Shown here piece after piece: positions 25,032 to 38,345 of a DNA stretch of 64,000 bases (position 1 is the stretch's first letter; every line of letters begins with the position of its first letter). The position numbers and the translations under genes were made by a program. Location of the stretch: contig NC_089649.1 of the NCBI RefSeq assembly GCF_037042795.1, positions 31,397,121 through 31,461,120 of the forward strand. Reading direction: 5' to 3'. The notes below the pieces were generated by a model, which saw only the letters and a list, made by a program, of their open reading frames with translations, made no database searches and was not told the origin of the DNA. The stretch comes from Molothrus aeneus. Lineage: Eukaryota > Chordata > Aves > Passeriformes > Icteridae.

Positions 25032-27404
25032 TGCAGTTTTTATGCATGCAGGGAGTTGGTGACTTCAAAGTAAGCAATGTGATGAGGACTAAAAGTCAGA
25101 GAACAAGGAATAAGAAGCTGTGATGCATTATGCTGCTTTTCCAGAGACAGAAGTTGTGGAGAGCTGAGTAAACAGGAGGAAGACTAGGGCAGCAGTCCAG
25201 GCAAGCTTGCTGGAAAGAAAAGTTGACAAGTGCTGCTTCTGCTGTGTGAGGAGCCCGAAGAAGACTGCTGATGAGATTCCACAAAAATGAGACGGTCACT
25301 GAATTGCACCTTGACAAAATTCAGGTTAATTATGAGCTTGATGAAAAGCATCTTCCATCTCTTCTCTGAACTGTATTTCTATATTGATTCATTTGTGTGC
25401 CTTTATAGCACACGATACATAGATCATTTTGATATTTCATTGTTGAATTCTGTTAAAGATCCCTGGTGGGTGCTGTCTGGCTCTGGTGGTGTGCTATCCT
25501 TTGCTTGGCCTGTGTGTGCTCTATTCTATAGGATTCCCAAGTTAGGACCTTGATGGTTTCTTCCACAGAGAACAAATTCAGAGAATTCACTTTGCTTCTT
25601 TGTAATAATCTTGTCCTTTCCCTGTACTGTCTTCATGCCATGAATGCCAATTGGCACTATAGACACTTTGGCAGGCTTTTTTCTTTTTTCTCTGAGGTGT
25701 TAGAAGAAGGATATAGAACTAGTTTTGATCCCTGTATCTGCTTGCTCCTCAAACTCTTTTCTCAGCCTTGCTAGCTAAATTATTAAATTTAATCTGAAGT
25801 TTATGATCCTTTCTTTATTGTTCCTTTGGTTAAAATTTTATTATTTTAATGTTATCTTCTTATTTCTATCCCATGCATAGGATTCTAGCTTTTGTGTGGA
25901 AATATTTCTGGGTAAATTTCTGTAAATCTTCCCTTATTAAGTGAAAATTCCAGATTTCAAAATTTTAAAAAAACTCTTTAAAAGCCCAAGATCTGCTCCT
26001 TATTTTGAAAAGTATATGAAAATTCCTTTCAGATTTTATGAACAAGACCCCCTCCCTACCAAAAGTACTTTGCGTGTTGAAAAATTTTGAAGAGGAGAAA
26101 CAAACAAAATCTAAGAATACATAAGCACATAAGCTAAGAGTAATGGCATAATTTAAATTATAAAAAAATTATTTTGCAGGAAAGTAACTATAAAGAAAGC
26201 AAATGATGCAAGCCATAACCTTCCAAAGTCATCTATTTGTCATGGTGTCTTCGCAACTTCACCCTTCCTTGAATTTTAAAATTTAAAACATTTTGAAATT
26301 CACTTGCTAAACCATCTTAAGGCTATTTTTGCTGTTTTGACAATAAATAAATTACAACACATTGTCCTTTTGCAGCATATCAGAGCTGGTGTGGGCTGTT
26401 AAGTATATTTCTTGATAAGCTTAGAACACTTTTTCAATAGTTTCCTGTATGCTGACAATCCCATACCTCTGGTTTCAGAATGCTGAAAATTCTCAAGTTT
26501 ATTATCGTCTATGCTTGTATTTATTATATAGTATAAATGTAACATTATGTTAATAACTCTTGTCACATTTTCATAACTGTTTCCAAGAAAAAGTGTCCAA
26601 GCCAAAGGCGTGAGTCAAAGTATATTCCTCCCTCTCCTACTTTGTTTGTATGTGCCCAGACAATTACCAAATTTCCTTGCAGTGCATTGGCTTTGTGGCC
26701 TGGGTGACGTAAATTACTGCAGGAGATGGGAAAATGCCCTTTAAGACTGCAGAAGCTGTAAGCCTTTACAGCTATTGCTGTCCTATTTTTATCATTTTTG
26801 AGACTGTTTTTTGAGGAGTGAATGCATTTCAATGTATTCACAGGAGGATACTCCTTATCTGTAGATCTTTGGGGCTTCTCAAAGTGTTCTATTATTTTGT
26901 AAAATAATATTGAACTATTTGGTGATGTGAATACTGCATACTATGCTGAAGCAAAGCATATTTCCTGAGGCTGCCTCATTGATCCTGTATGCCTTTCAGC
27001 TTTTAGCAGCACAGGACCAAAGTGTGTTTGTGGACCATGTACTGGAAACATCTTTAATTGTCTAGCTGAGTATCTAGGAAAATAAATTCTCATCTCAAGA
27101 GCTGAAAGTAAGAGGATTGAGGACAAAAGATTAGCCAGATGGCAGAACTGGCAGAAACTATTGTGAAGCAACTATGATGTTTTTGGAGAAATGATCTGTG
27201 CACAAGAGAAGGTGCAAAAGAAAGCCAAAAAAATGTGGGAAGGCAATATCAAGAATAAAAAAGAAACTGAGAAAACACAGAAGTAATAAAAGATAAGTGT
27301 AACAAGGGAGGCTGAGTTATAGGAAAGTGAAGTTTGATTATGGTAGCTGGCCATTTAAACCAATGTTAATTTTTCATTTCAGTGCAGTTTGGTTCTCTCT
27401 GCTT
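25032..27404. other. Unique sequence, no gene seen
   Basis: No exon is supported. A mildly GC-richer patch at about 25130-25270 and short open stretches on both strands carry no recognisable domain. A short inverted repeat built from ATTATTTT and AAAATAAT lies near 26890-26910. Confidence 0.5.
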
Positions 27405-27550
27405 TAGTTTGGTGGTGGTTTTTTTGTTCTTGTTTTTTGGATTTTGGGCTTTTTTGTGTTGGTTTGGTTTTTTTTTTCTTTGTTTGGTTGTTTTTTGGTT
27501 GGCTGGAGGTTTTCTGTTAGTTTGGGTGTGGTTTGGGTTTTTTCCTCAAG
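27405..27550 (+). repeat. T/G-rich low-complexity block
   Basis: About 145 bases of T runs and GG or GGG clusters on the plus strand, very poor in C and A. It reads as a hydrophobic Phe/Leu/Val/Trp-rich open frame, which is a composition artefact and not a membrane protein. Confidence 0.8.
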
Positions 27551-29156
27551 ATGTAAAAAGGCTAGGGCACAGCTGAGGTGTCTCTGGAGCTTATTTGGGC
27601 TCTGGTCATCTCAGAAAGCAGTAGTGTGGTACATGGCTCTCCACTGCTCCAGAAGGAATCCCTGCAATTATTAACTGTGCTTGGAAGAAATTATGACCAA
27701 ATCATGAGGTAGGACCACAATCTCCTTTTTTGCACTCTCATTATTTATCATTATAGAATATGCTTTTCTGCCTGCTGGACTGCTGTGTGGATCACATTTC
27801 CTTTCACACACTTGTGTGAAAATGTTTAAAGAGTCCCAATGGTGCTATAAGCCTGACTGGTCAGTGAGGCATGTATTGGTAGTGAAAACTAAATATACTG
27901 GACTATAAGAGGGACTGAAACCCCAGCATGGTCTAGCAGGATGCCTGTGCAGCATTGGATACCAAAAGCCTGACCCAGTCACAGCCTCTGGCATGGACTG
28001 CAGATTTAGGAATGCAGCTGCTGAGGAATTCAGTAAGTAAGTAAGCTAAGAAAAGCAAGGCAGGATTCTGTTGACTTTTTTGACTTTTTTTAATTTTTTT
28101 TTTTTTCCTGAGGAACCTCACCAGAATCAAGCATTCTCCCTAAAACACTGACCTGGAAAACACCAGTAAGAACATACCTCCATATTTTCCAGCTGACTCT
28201 AAAATCCAGAATTATACTTCTACTATGTTGTGTTATATGAATTCTTGTTGCTTAAACAAATATGAAGATTAATAGCCAAAAGTTTATACAAGGCTGATTT
28301 TCTGGACTCTCTGTAATGGCTGACTTTAATTTTCTTTATTTTTTTTTAATGCATTGTCAAAGATAAAACTGAAATATGGAGGAGGAAGTGTGTTCTTTTT
28401 TCTCAAAACAGAGAACAGAACTTTCTTCAGGTGGTACCAGCTTGCCTGGGACAAGTTCATTCCAGTGACCTAGATAATGAGGATTAAAATATTTGAGTGA
28501 ACTAACAATACCAATAATAGAGATCATAGATAAAGGTCTATCTGTTTTAAAATTATATAAATACTAGATATAAGTCTAGGTATCTGGTTTGATCTGTTAG
28601 ATATAGTTAGAATACAGATATCTATGGCATTGTGGGAACTTTCTTGATGTAAGTGAGAATATTAAAAACAATATATTAAAAACTTTTCCTTCTACCTACC
28701 TATTGTTTCAATTTTGTAAGGACACCATTAGACTTCAACATGGAAAAGGCAAGAAGGAGAAACCTTTGGACATAATTTCTTTACAGAGTTTGGGACATTA
28801 AGATTAAACTAAGTAATATTAAGACATTTATAATTCCTCAGGCTTGCCTTCATTCCAATAGATTTTACTAATTTTAATGATGCAAGTGTCAAACAATCCT
28901 CGCAGGTACTATGCACATAAAATCTAATTGTGAACACTTATCCCAAAACGCCTGATTCATGAGTGCCACAGGGAGCACCAATTAGGCAAACTGCATTCCA
29001 GATGGTGCATTCTCTGACTTTGGATATTTGCTTGAAATGATACAGTGTAGAAAAAAATAAAGTAGCAACCTTGCTGCTGTCTAAACATAGTATCTAAAAA
29101 GCAAAGGACCTTAGCAATTTTCCTGGGCTTTAGTTTTACAACTCACAGGCAATACA
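27551..29156. other. Unique sequence, no gene seen
   Basis: No gene is supported. A somewhat GC-richer patch at 27905-28030 and a T run near 28095-28107 are the only visible features. Confidence 0.5.
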
Positions 29157-29200
29157 TTTAGTGAATTCCTGATTCTGGTTTAGTGAATTCCTGATACTGA
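29157..29200. repeat. 22-bp tandem duplication
   Basis: Two adjacent 22-base units (29157-29178 and 29179-29200) share TTTAGTGAATTCCTGAT and differ at two positions, one of them the last base. Each unit carries an EcoRI-type GAATTC. This is a simple local duplication. Confidence 0.9.
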
Positions 29201-32200
29201 AGCACTTACTGCAAATGCACAGCAGAAACAAGTTGTTTCACCAATATATTTATAAGGATCAGTTCAGCAGCAATTACACAGAACATTCAGATTGCCTGAG
29301 AGTGAAAAAAGCATTATACACCTCTGGCCTCTAATGTGCTTTATCATCATAACATGATTATAAGACTGTAAAAATTTGCCACTCTGTTCTAGTCCTCTAA
29401 GAGGGGTACATCCTCTTTCTAAACTTAGACCAGAGTGGTGTGGTAATAGTGTCTCCAGCTGTGGATTTGAAAAGTCCTCTAGTAAAATAAGCAGAGTGTA
29501 AAGATCAAACAGCACAGTGTAATTTTTTTCCCCTAATTTCTTAGTTTATTGGCTCTCAGAGCAAGGCGCATCATGTGTGAATGTGCATTGTGGAGCTTCT
29601 GTTTTGCTGCATGAAACTTCTTACAGCCCTTGGTTACCTGGGCTGTACTTGGTTACTTTTACTATGTAAAACCACAAAAATGTTTAGAACCTATTACAGA
29701 AGCAAATGAAGGAAAGAAATCCACTGGATAAGAAACAATCTGCTTATGTTGGTGTTACACTTTAATGGACAGAGGGAGAAACAAACTAATTTTTTTTCCT
29801 CTTTAGTCAGGTTCTGTGTGTAGAAATGGCAGTTGTAGAAGCTTTTCAGTGCTGTCAACCATTGCTGAATGTCAGCTGGCTCTTGTGCTCTTTCTGCTTG
29901 AAATGTGCTGGACTTTGGTGAGGGAGACTTTCAAGGGCAGCCTAAATTTCTACTTCTGCAGGGATATCATGGTGTCTTTACATTTTATGGAAGTTCTCTC
30001 CATTAGAGAAGGGAACTCATTTTTTATCTCCACAAACTTCTACAATGTTCAGTTTTCTGAGCTGATGTGAGAAAACCTGTCCCATTTCCCTAAGCAGAAG
30101 TAATCTGAGTGCTTCTCTTGTTTTCCTTGTCTGACAACTTTGAAGTGAAACTGTAAGAACAGAGCTGCACAATATAGTATAAAATTATTAATGTTCTAAC
30201 TTTTTTCAGTGGAAACTTTTTTCACAGTGACCCAATCTTCCTATAATATATATCAGATAGTATATCTCTCCCTCTACAGAGTTGAGAGAGATTTCTGAAA
30301 TACATTAATAGTTCAGTCTGGTGTGGTTTTGGGTTGGTATTATTGAAAAATCTGTTCTGAATGTTACCTTTCATGTGTTTATAGTTTATCAGCAGTTTAA
30401 TTTATCCCGGTGTTTTTCTGAACAATGAACTTCAGCCATTTGGTTTATATTTCTATGTAATTTTCTCATTTTTTAAAAGTACCTTTCCTGTTTCCCATGG
30501 ATTTTTAGAGAGAACTACTTACAGCTTTGAGTTTTCATTGGCAGTTTGATACAATATTCTAAAATGCAGCTTATCATGCCCAGTCCCTCTGAAAACATCT
30601 AATTTATCTATATTTCCTTCAACCTGTTCTCTCTTTATCTAGTACTTACCCCTTAAATACAGGTGTGAAAACTAATAGCAAGCAAGTCATAGTTGACATC
30701 TTAATGTGTATTGAGGAACTTGAGGCAATAAATACTTTTAAAGTGGGTTAGGAGTTTGGTTTTAATGTGGATTAACAGCCTGAATTTAACCTCAGTTAAT
30801 CCAAGAGATATTCCATAGAGCTAAAAACTGAAGCTACTAATTAACCTAAATTATATAACTTCTGTCCCCTTCATACCACAATTCCCTTAAATTGACACAG
30901 GAGCTATGTACCACCCTCCAGCACATATTCAAATTTCACACATAAACTCAGTTTGAGAGCTATTGTTTTTCTGCAGTCTCAGTACTGATGTTGTTTATTA
31001 ATTGTTTTTTTATCAATTGGATTCAACAAGTCACATTTTTAAATTGGTATTCCTCTTCCTGTAGTCATGGAATGATTTTAGAATACTTTGCTGAAGTATA
31101 CCAGGATTAGAAACAAATGACCTCGTCAGCATGAAACAGTTCTTTCCTGGACTGCATCTTGCAGTACTGTTCTCTGCAGGTAAAATCATAAAAAAAGAGA
31201 AAAGGTGCTGCCCTTTTGATTTATTACATTTGGACTGCCATTTAACTATCTTTCCTTAATAAGTGTCTACATAATGTTCTAGGAAGTAGTCAAAGTATGT
31301 CACTTCCTCTACATCATTTTCTATTCTTTCTGTCCCCTTGTATTCATGTCTTTCCTGGAAGAAGTTACTTTGCTAACTTTAGAAACTTTTGTCATGTTTG
31401 GGGGCAGAGGTGTTGTGTGTGGGTGTTTTAACAAATATTCTCAATTATATATAAAATATAGTTATATAACGTAACAAATTCTTTTCCAAGCAATTTAAGA
31501 AAAGTCTGTTAAAGTAACACTGCAGCTTGAGTAGTGTTATACACAAGATGTACTTAAACCAGTTTCAACTGAACTGTTTCAGAGCTTAATGAATGCAGGT
31601 TTTTCAAAGGCCACAAGACTTCTGAACTCTCTCCTTGCTATTTGATCAGTGTTAAATGATATGAAAAAGAGTCTCCATTCATAGCTGTGTGAAACATGTT
31701 GGGTTTATAAATTTTTTTAAAGACTTTAATCTACTTGCCTTTATGTTCATTGAATTTTGGTTTGTGTTTGGATTCAGCTGGATCCCAGAACTCCAAGTAA
31801 AATACTGGTTTCACCCAATTTCACAATGCAACCATGCAAAACCCACAAATTTCTGACAGGTTTTGATGTGAAACCATAACATATCTTGGCCCAAGTTCAT
31901 ACAAAAGCTATGTAAACCTTTCAGTTAATGTGGGCTGTGTTCCCAGTTTGTAATGAAACATTAAACCAAGCAAGTTTTTTCCATGGCTCTGTATGTGTTG
32001 TACATGTTTTGTTTAGAACCCATGTCAAAACATTTCCGATACCTTAAAAGCAAGTCTGTTCTTCTATAGCCTTCAGTGTATAATTGCTTTTTCAGCTGAA
32101 ACTAGAGGAAGATACTGAGCTGAAGCCCTTTGAAGGGAAGTTGCTGCCAGAATGGCTCCTATTCAGTTACTGTGGGCCAGAGTCTCATTCTCTCTTGCCT

Positions 32201-34798
32201 CATTTGTTTCAGCATTAGTCATTGTTCATGATTTCATAGGAAAGAAAAATAGGACTCTGGATATTCTGTTGTGATTTTGGTTTACCTTTTAGCTAGGTCA
32301 TGTCCCACTCACTGTTGGTTCAAGGTTTTAGTGGGACAGTTATAAATTTGTACTTATTTTGGGTCCAGTGTATCAGTAATTAACTCTTTCTGTTATTACA
32401 AATATTATGCTTATTAAGCCTGGACAGAGAAGTATTCTTACGGAGAGTGGGAGAAGGTAGTCAAACAAAGGGCTTAGATTTAATCACTTCTTTTGTGAGC
32501 CAAACAGTGTGAGATCTTGCATATAATACCAAGAAAAAATATGACTCAATTCTATGAATCATTATCTATATACCCTTTTTACTTTTTCCTGTGCTGATAT
32601 CTACAAAGATTTCACTGATAGTGAAATAAATTGTTGTCCTTGTTACTTGCTTTTAAATCTATGGCAGTATTACATTCCATTTGTGACTAAGTGAAGACTG
32701 TAAGACCTGACACTTTTAGTTCTTTTCAGCTTCAGAAATTCCCAAATACTTGAGAAATTTAATTGTCTGTGTGTGGGAAAAACAGAAGTCGTAGTTCAAA
32801 GAGAAGTTTGTCAGTGGTTTTTATCCACCTTAACCAGACCCTTCATTTGTAGAAGCATAGGGAGGAGTGGCACTTTGGACTTCCTGTGCTCCGCAGTAGG
32901 CTGGTTGTACCTAACCCAGCCCACACCTTAAAAGCAGTGAAAAAATGGGGAATGGGTTACATTCAACTCATCCCAGGTACCCATGGAAACCAGTGCTGTA
33001 AGGAGCAGTGAGGAATGTCTTAAGTGAATTTAAAAGGGGACATATAATTGGAGGACTCTTTATTTCATATTTTGTTACTTGGCATTGCTGAAAATGCCTT
33101 TCATAGTTTCCAGTCTATCTTTAGTCTCGTCTTAGGCTTAGATTGTGTGCTGCTTGGGGAGGAGGTAACCTTGTTTTCTTGTTTCTACTTTTCCAGATAC
33201 AAAGGATCTCAGCCTGTTATCTGTTCATACATCCATTTGCAATCATGTAGAAACACTTCCCAAGTTGAGCAAAACAAGAAGTAAGCTTAAAAGCACATAA
33301 TAGGGGTTTATGATGGTTTGAAACAAGCAGTGGTGAAACCTGCTAATCTTTTAACTCTCTTAGCTAAAATAAAGTCAGCATTGTTTATAAAAGGGAATCA
33401 TGTTACTAAGAACTATCTATAAAAATCTCTTATGTAAAGCTCAGAGAGGCATATTGTTGTTACTGGTTGTAAGAGGTGAGAGTTTCATTTGTGGGGCCTA
33501 TTTATTGCATAGCAATGCAGTTTGAGCAGCATGTAATTATTAACCATAAAGAACATCTAGCTGGTATTTTTCTTTCTGTCTACCAGCAGGTGAGATTTCA
33601 CATACTTTCCCTTTTTTTAGTGAATGCCAAGATTACTCTTCAGTGCCATTCATAAAGATAATTTACACAGGTTTTAGTTGCTTACAGTAATTCTTGGTGT
33701 TTTTTGCTTCTCTTTTACTAAACATTTCGGTGTTACCAATAAGTCTGTCTACAGGAACATTTTGTTCTAATTGATCTCTCATTCCTGTATATCCCATCTA
33801 CATGTACATTTAGGTCATTGTTTGAGTAGATAGGCTTGTTTTTCTTCCTATGCATCAGAATGCTGACCCTGTTCCAGGTTCAGTGTAAAGAGAGTTTTAG
33901 AGCTGTTTTTAGCAAGTGAGATCTAATATCTAATCTTATAATTGTTTATAGTGGGCTAAATCCCACCTAAATAACATTGGTAAACAGTTGCCACAGAAGT
34001 CAAGAGGGTTCTCCTTTGTCACATTGTTTTGCTACTGCAGAGAGAAAGAATGTAGAGGAAAGTAAACATTACATTCTTCATTTGCTCAGGTTAAATACTA
34101 GCTATACTGCATCAAAAATGTATTGTTTTGTTTTGATGGCATTTAGATTGAATTCCAGGGATTTCCTATTCCTTCTTTGACCCAGGTCTTTAGAAGGAAG
34201 ACAAAGGAGGATGGAAATAAAAAAAAAAGTGCTCAGCTATGCCAGCATCATCAAAATACCAATATGCTTGTGCTAACTAACTCAAATAACTCTTTCTGTG
34301 GGAATGATAGTTCCTTATACTCCCCTTGTGAGTGCATCTTTCAGCACTCTCCCTGTAGCATTTGCTGCACAGGAAAGCACAATAGCCTGTTACCACGTTA
34401 TCTTTTGCTGCCCAAATGGTATGGATGGAGGAGACCCAATATGTCAAGGGGAGACCCAAAGTAGTCAAACTGGTTCCTCTACCCATGTCAACTACTTTTG
34501 ATGCAGCCCCTCAGCATTTATGTGAGAGCTACAGTGAATGACAAGCTCCAAAGAATGATTTCTGCAAAGGGTAGAGCCAGAGGTAAATTTCAACCCTTCT
34601 GAGACTACACTCTTCCTTTCCCATACTGGCACAGTGGGATGCATGCACAAGCAGCATCTGCCCTTCTGAGGCTGAACAGAATTGTTGTACCTACTCAATA
34701 CTGCATACTATAGATCATAGTCCAAACATCCCTTTCTGTTGTACTTCTGTTTCCTGGATGACTATTTGCAGTTTGAGAGTAGGTTTGGGTTGTTTTGG
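29201..34798. other. AT-rich unique sequence, no gene seen
   Basis: I see no exon or recognisable repeat. Slightly GC-richer patches occur at 32100-32240 and 32850-33010. Open stretches are all below 85 codons and lack motifs. Confidence 0.55.
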
Positions 34799-34818
34799 TT
34801 ATTATTATTATTATTATT
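34799..34818 (+). repeat. (TTA)n microsatellite
   Basis: About seven uninterrupted TTA units; a possible length polymorphism. Confidence 0.9.
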
Positions 34819-36802
34819 CTACTTTATATAGCTAATATACCCACTGTTTTAAAGGCAGCCTCAACATGCCACTGTATGTAGCATGTGAACAAACCATAAA
34901 CAAGTAGATGTTTAATGATTTTATTCATCTTTAGTAGAACTTAATAATTATTGTGATTATGTTATTAAATGGAACTCTTCAGTTAGCTCATAATAAGTAA
35001 TATGATTTAGATATTCAGTAAAGTATCAGAAAAAATTACAGCATACCTTCAATGTGTACACAACTCTACTTTGATGATTAGTTCTCTTGGGATTGCTACT
35101 GGCTGGAGCAATGTACTATAATTAAATAGCTAAATTATAACCAATCTGAAAAATGTAATTCTGAACTATCCCAAAATAGTATAAACCAAAACCAATCATG
35201 CTGAGAAACTAATAGGCCAAACCAAAAATGATAATTTGCTACTAATTAAGATGACATGGAGACAGGCATTTAAAAACTAATTGCTAGCTGACTTTTTTCA
35301 TTTTTTAAAAAGGTTTTGATGCAGTTCATTAAAGCTGATTTTTTTCTGAATGTTTACTGGCATTTTGTTAAAATCTAGTATTAAAGAAGGAATTTAAAGG
35401 TTTAAAGCTGGCCTACCCTGATACTTTGTTTATTTCATATTAAATTTATTGCACATGAAGTATACGACAGTTATGGGACAGAAGTTTTGCTAGTGAGTTG
35501 GCCCATATGTTGAATTTACTCACTTATTTAAAGTGATAGATTAAGTCTAGAATTCTTTTTGCCAGCTTTGCTCAGAACAGAAGCTAATTGAAACTTGGCG
35601 GTAGAACCGTGGGTAAAACATTGGCATGATATTCTTCAAAAGGCAATATAGGAGTATAATAAAAGGGGGTGTTGCTTGCTTTAGGAATTAAGTCTTAATT
35701 CTCTAGTAATTGTTATTGTTTCATTTAACTTGTTGCTCTTAGTGACATCAGTTGTAATTTCCTATTGATGAAAGACTTTTTAAGTTATCTTCTGTTGTTA
35801 TAAAGTATTTTGGTGCATTTATTGTGACAGATGACCAGGCTTCTTGTCCAATAGATGCTTTTACATGACAATTAAATATCACTGACACAGTGAATGACAT
35901 TTCATAGCTTTTGTCTCTAAGAGGGGTATGGATATTTTTATTCTATCAGCTTCATGTAAATAATTAAAACAAAATATAGGAAACTCATTTCTTCAGGTGC
36001 TCAGGCTATTTTAATTGCCATACACCTAAAATTTTCAGGGCTATGCTCAAATATTGGTACAGACAAAGTGTTACCTCTTGTTGACTGAAGTTACTGCAAG
36101 CCAGTTGTTTTCTGGCCTGCACATTCAAAAATCTCAAATTTAACCCAGAAATGATAGAAGCCTTATTTTTGTGATGCACAGCTTCCAAGATAACTATATT
36201 TACAAAATTTGAACACATTCTTGGCATTTTTAAAAATCAATGAGCATTTATGTTTTTTTAATCCTAAGATGACAGCCAAAGTAGAATGTGTTGACTACAG
36301 CTCAGTAATCACAAACTACCAGTCAGAAAAGAGGCTGTCTTTTGATTTTATTTAGAAAAATTTATTAATTAGAAAATAAGAATTAAAAAAAATTAATTTT
36401 CCTATTCTCTTTTGAAATAGAGACATGAAATATGTTTCATCAATTTCTGTTCACGTGGGAGAAATTTTATATGTAAACATAAATATATGTAATTAAACAT
36501 AATATGTGTGGAATGTATTCTAAAATTTGAAAAGCTTTGTTTGGGTGTTTGGAATCTTCAGTCCATAAGGCTAAACATTTCATCTCTGTGTAGTAAGATG
36601 GTACAATCTGGCTAAGAGAAACATATTAAACTACTACAGCATACAAAATTCATTTACCATAAGGATAATTTTAAAGCATTTGTTTTGAAATCCATTAATT
36701 CTGCCAATGCCAGTTAAAGCAGTGAATTCTACCCTTCAACAGTCAAGTAAATAACAGTAATGATAGTGATAATGGTGTTTTAGCATCTGTTCTTAGGCAC
36801 TG
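34819..36802. other. AT-rich unique sequence, no gene seen
   Basis: No gene or repeat is recognised. Open stretches are shorter than 80 codons. Confidence 0.55.
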
Positions 36803-37012
36803 CATCAAAGAATAATGGAACCATTTATGCTGGAAAAGACCTCTAAGATCACTGGGTCCAAACACTAACCTGGCACTGCCAAGTCCATCACAAACCATGT
36901 CCCAAAGTGCCACATCCACACATCCTTTAAATATCTCTAGGAATGGTGGCTCATCCCCTTCCCTGACATCTTATTCAGCTGTTTAAGCACATTTTCAGAA
37001 AAGAAAAATGTG
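36803..37012 (-). mobile_element. CR1 LINE 3' end fragment
   Basis: On the plus strand the text runs from the reverse complement of the CR1 3' terminus (GGAACCATTTATGCTGGAAA) through AAGACCTCTAAGATCACTGG, CACTGCCAAGTCCATCAC, CATGTCCCAAAGTGCCACAT and ATATCTCTAGGAATGGTGGC, in the order expected for a minus-strand CR1. After about 36965 the match weakens through the region of the last ORF2 codons. It is a 5'-truncated, inactive copy with no intact reading frame. CR1 is the dominant LINE in birds. Confidence 0.9.
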
Positions 37013-37095
37013 TCTGTTTTTCTACAGTAAATACCTGATCTGCACAGTTGTGAGGCTGTCTGTTGGAGAAAAATAATTTGGGGAACAGAAATTAT

Positions 37096-37150
37096 GCAAT
37101 CATACCATCATTGAGGTTGAATGGGACCACTGAAGATAATCTAGATGCAC
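37096..37150 (-). mobile_element. Very short CR1 3' terminus
   Basis: About 55 bases with CAATCATACCATCATTGAGG and GGACCACTGAAGATAATCTA match the reverse complement of a CR1 3' end. It starts again from the CR1 terminus, so it is a separate, severely truncated insertion and not a continuation of the fragment about 85 bases upstream. Confidence 0.75.
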
Positions 37151-37859
37151 TTTTTTAATATTAATTTGACTTTGAGAAGTAATGATTTTTCTTGAGATTA
37201 AATCAATCTCAAAGTGTAGCTATTTTACATTTAGCTCATTTATGTTTATAGTGAGGCAATAGTAGACAGATAATATTGAAATATGCGCTAATGTTGTTGG
37301 ACTGTTGTGAATCCAGTATCACTCAGTGAGAGGAAATCAGGCTTACTGTAGATATTTACCCCTAGGTGCACTGCAGACAAAAAATAGATGAAAAATAATC
37401 TTAACTTGGTCTTGACTGAAAGACTGAAAAAAGTGACGGCTACCAGAAAATATATTATGAGCATATTTTCTGCATTTATGAAGAAGATAAAAATTAGGTT
37501 TTTGATGTTTGAGATTTATCTGTCAGAGCCTCAGATGCATGTTTTCAGGTAAATACAGCTTTGCTAGTATGCATTGTTTTGTTAAAATAGGCTATCTAGA
37601 TGTGTTTTTTATTTTGAAAAGGGGAAGGTAGATAGTGGCCTGCTTTCTGGTCAAAGAATTGCTTATTCAAGTCCTTCCTGTGTTTGATCCAAAACACAAA
37701 TCATGAAAAATTCATGTTAAGCAGTGACTTAATCCTTGTATATTTTGCCTTAATCAAACATGTAATCTGACTGTGGAGGGAGGAAAAACAAAAGTGAAAG
37801 TTTGATTACTTCTTTCTAAGGTAAAAATGCATAGATAGAATAATCAAAGCCAGTTAATG
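37151..37859. other. Unique sequence, no gene seen
   Basis: AT-rich sequence without recognisable features. Confidence 0.55.
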
Positions 37860-38345
37860 TTGCTGTCACTTGATTCAACTGTTGAGAGAGAGGTGCTAAG
37901 GAAGTTATGTTGAGGAATCCCTGTAGTGCAGGTAGCTCAGGGGGCAGCTGCAGTACCAGCTGCAGGTTGAGCCCTGGGTGAGGAGAGCCAAGAGGCAGGA
38001 GGCTGTGACCTGGCACTGACCCTTTGAACAAATGGCACAGGGACCTGTGGCCCAGCTGGGTGAGAGGACACTCAGAGACACAGCAGGAGCTGGGACCTCC
38101 AGAATTTGGCACACTCAAACTGTGAGGGTGTAAAAGCTCAGGAGTTCCTCAGTTCAGGATCCTTCCTCTGAGTTCCAGCTCTTACTTTGCTATTTAGTCA
38201 TTGAACCGAGATTAAATTATTTTAGGAATTGGGATGTCTGGGATTCTGTCCTGGGCCAACACTGGAGGGAAACGTGGCCTGACTGTGGATGTGGGTGTGT
38301 AGCAGGAGGGGCCTCGGTTCCAGCTCAGGTGACTGTCAGAGTGGA
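37860..38345. other. GC-richer block of unknown origin, possible old LTR
   Basis: This segment is clearly richer in G and C than its surroundings. A minus-strand open stretch of 100 codons (37816-38118) crosses it without a domain I recognise. On the plus strand, ATTAAA near 38210 is followed by AATTGGGATGTCTGGGATTC and CCTGGGCCAACACTGGAGGG, wording that resembles the R-U5 end of avian ERVL-type LTRs. I could not find matching TG and CA termini or a target duplication, so the LTR reading is tentative. Alternatives are a conserved non-coding element or a non-coding exon. Confidence 0.35.

Noticed and set aside
27382..27674. Open stretches rich in Phe, Trp, Val and Leu that look like membrane segments
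   Set aside because: They are translations of a T/G-rich low-complexity block; TTT, TGG and GTT codons explain the hydrophobicity.
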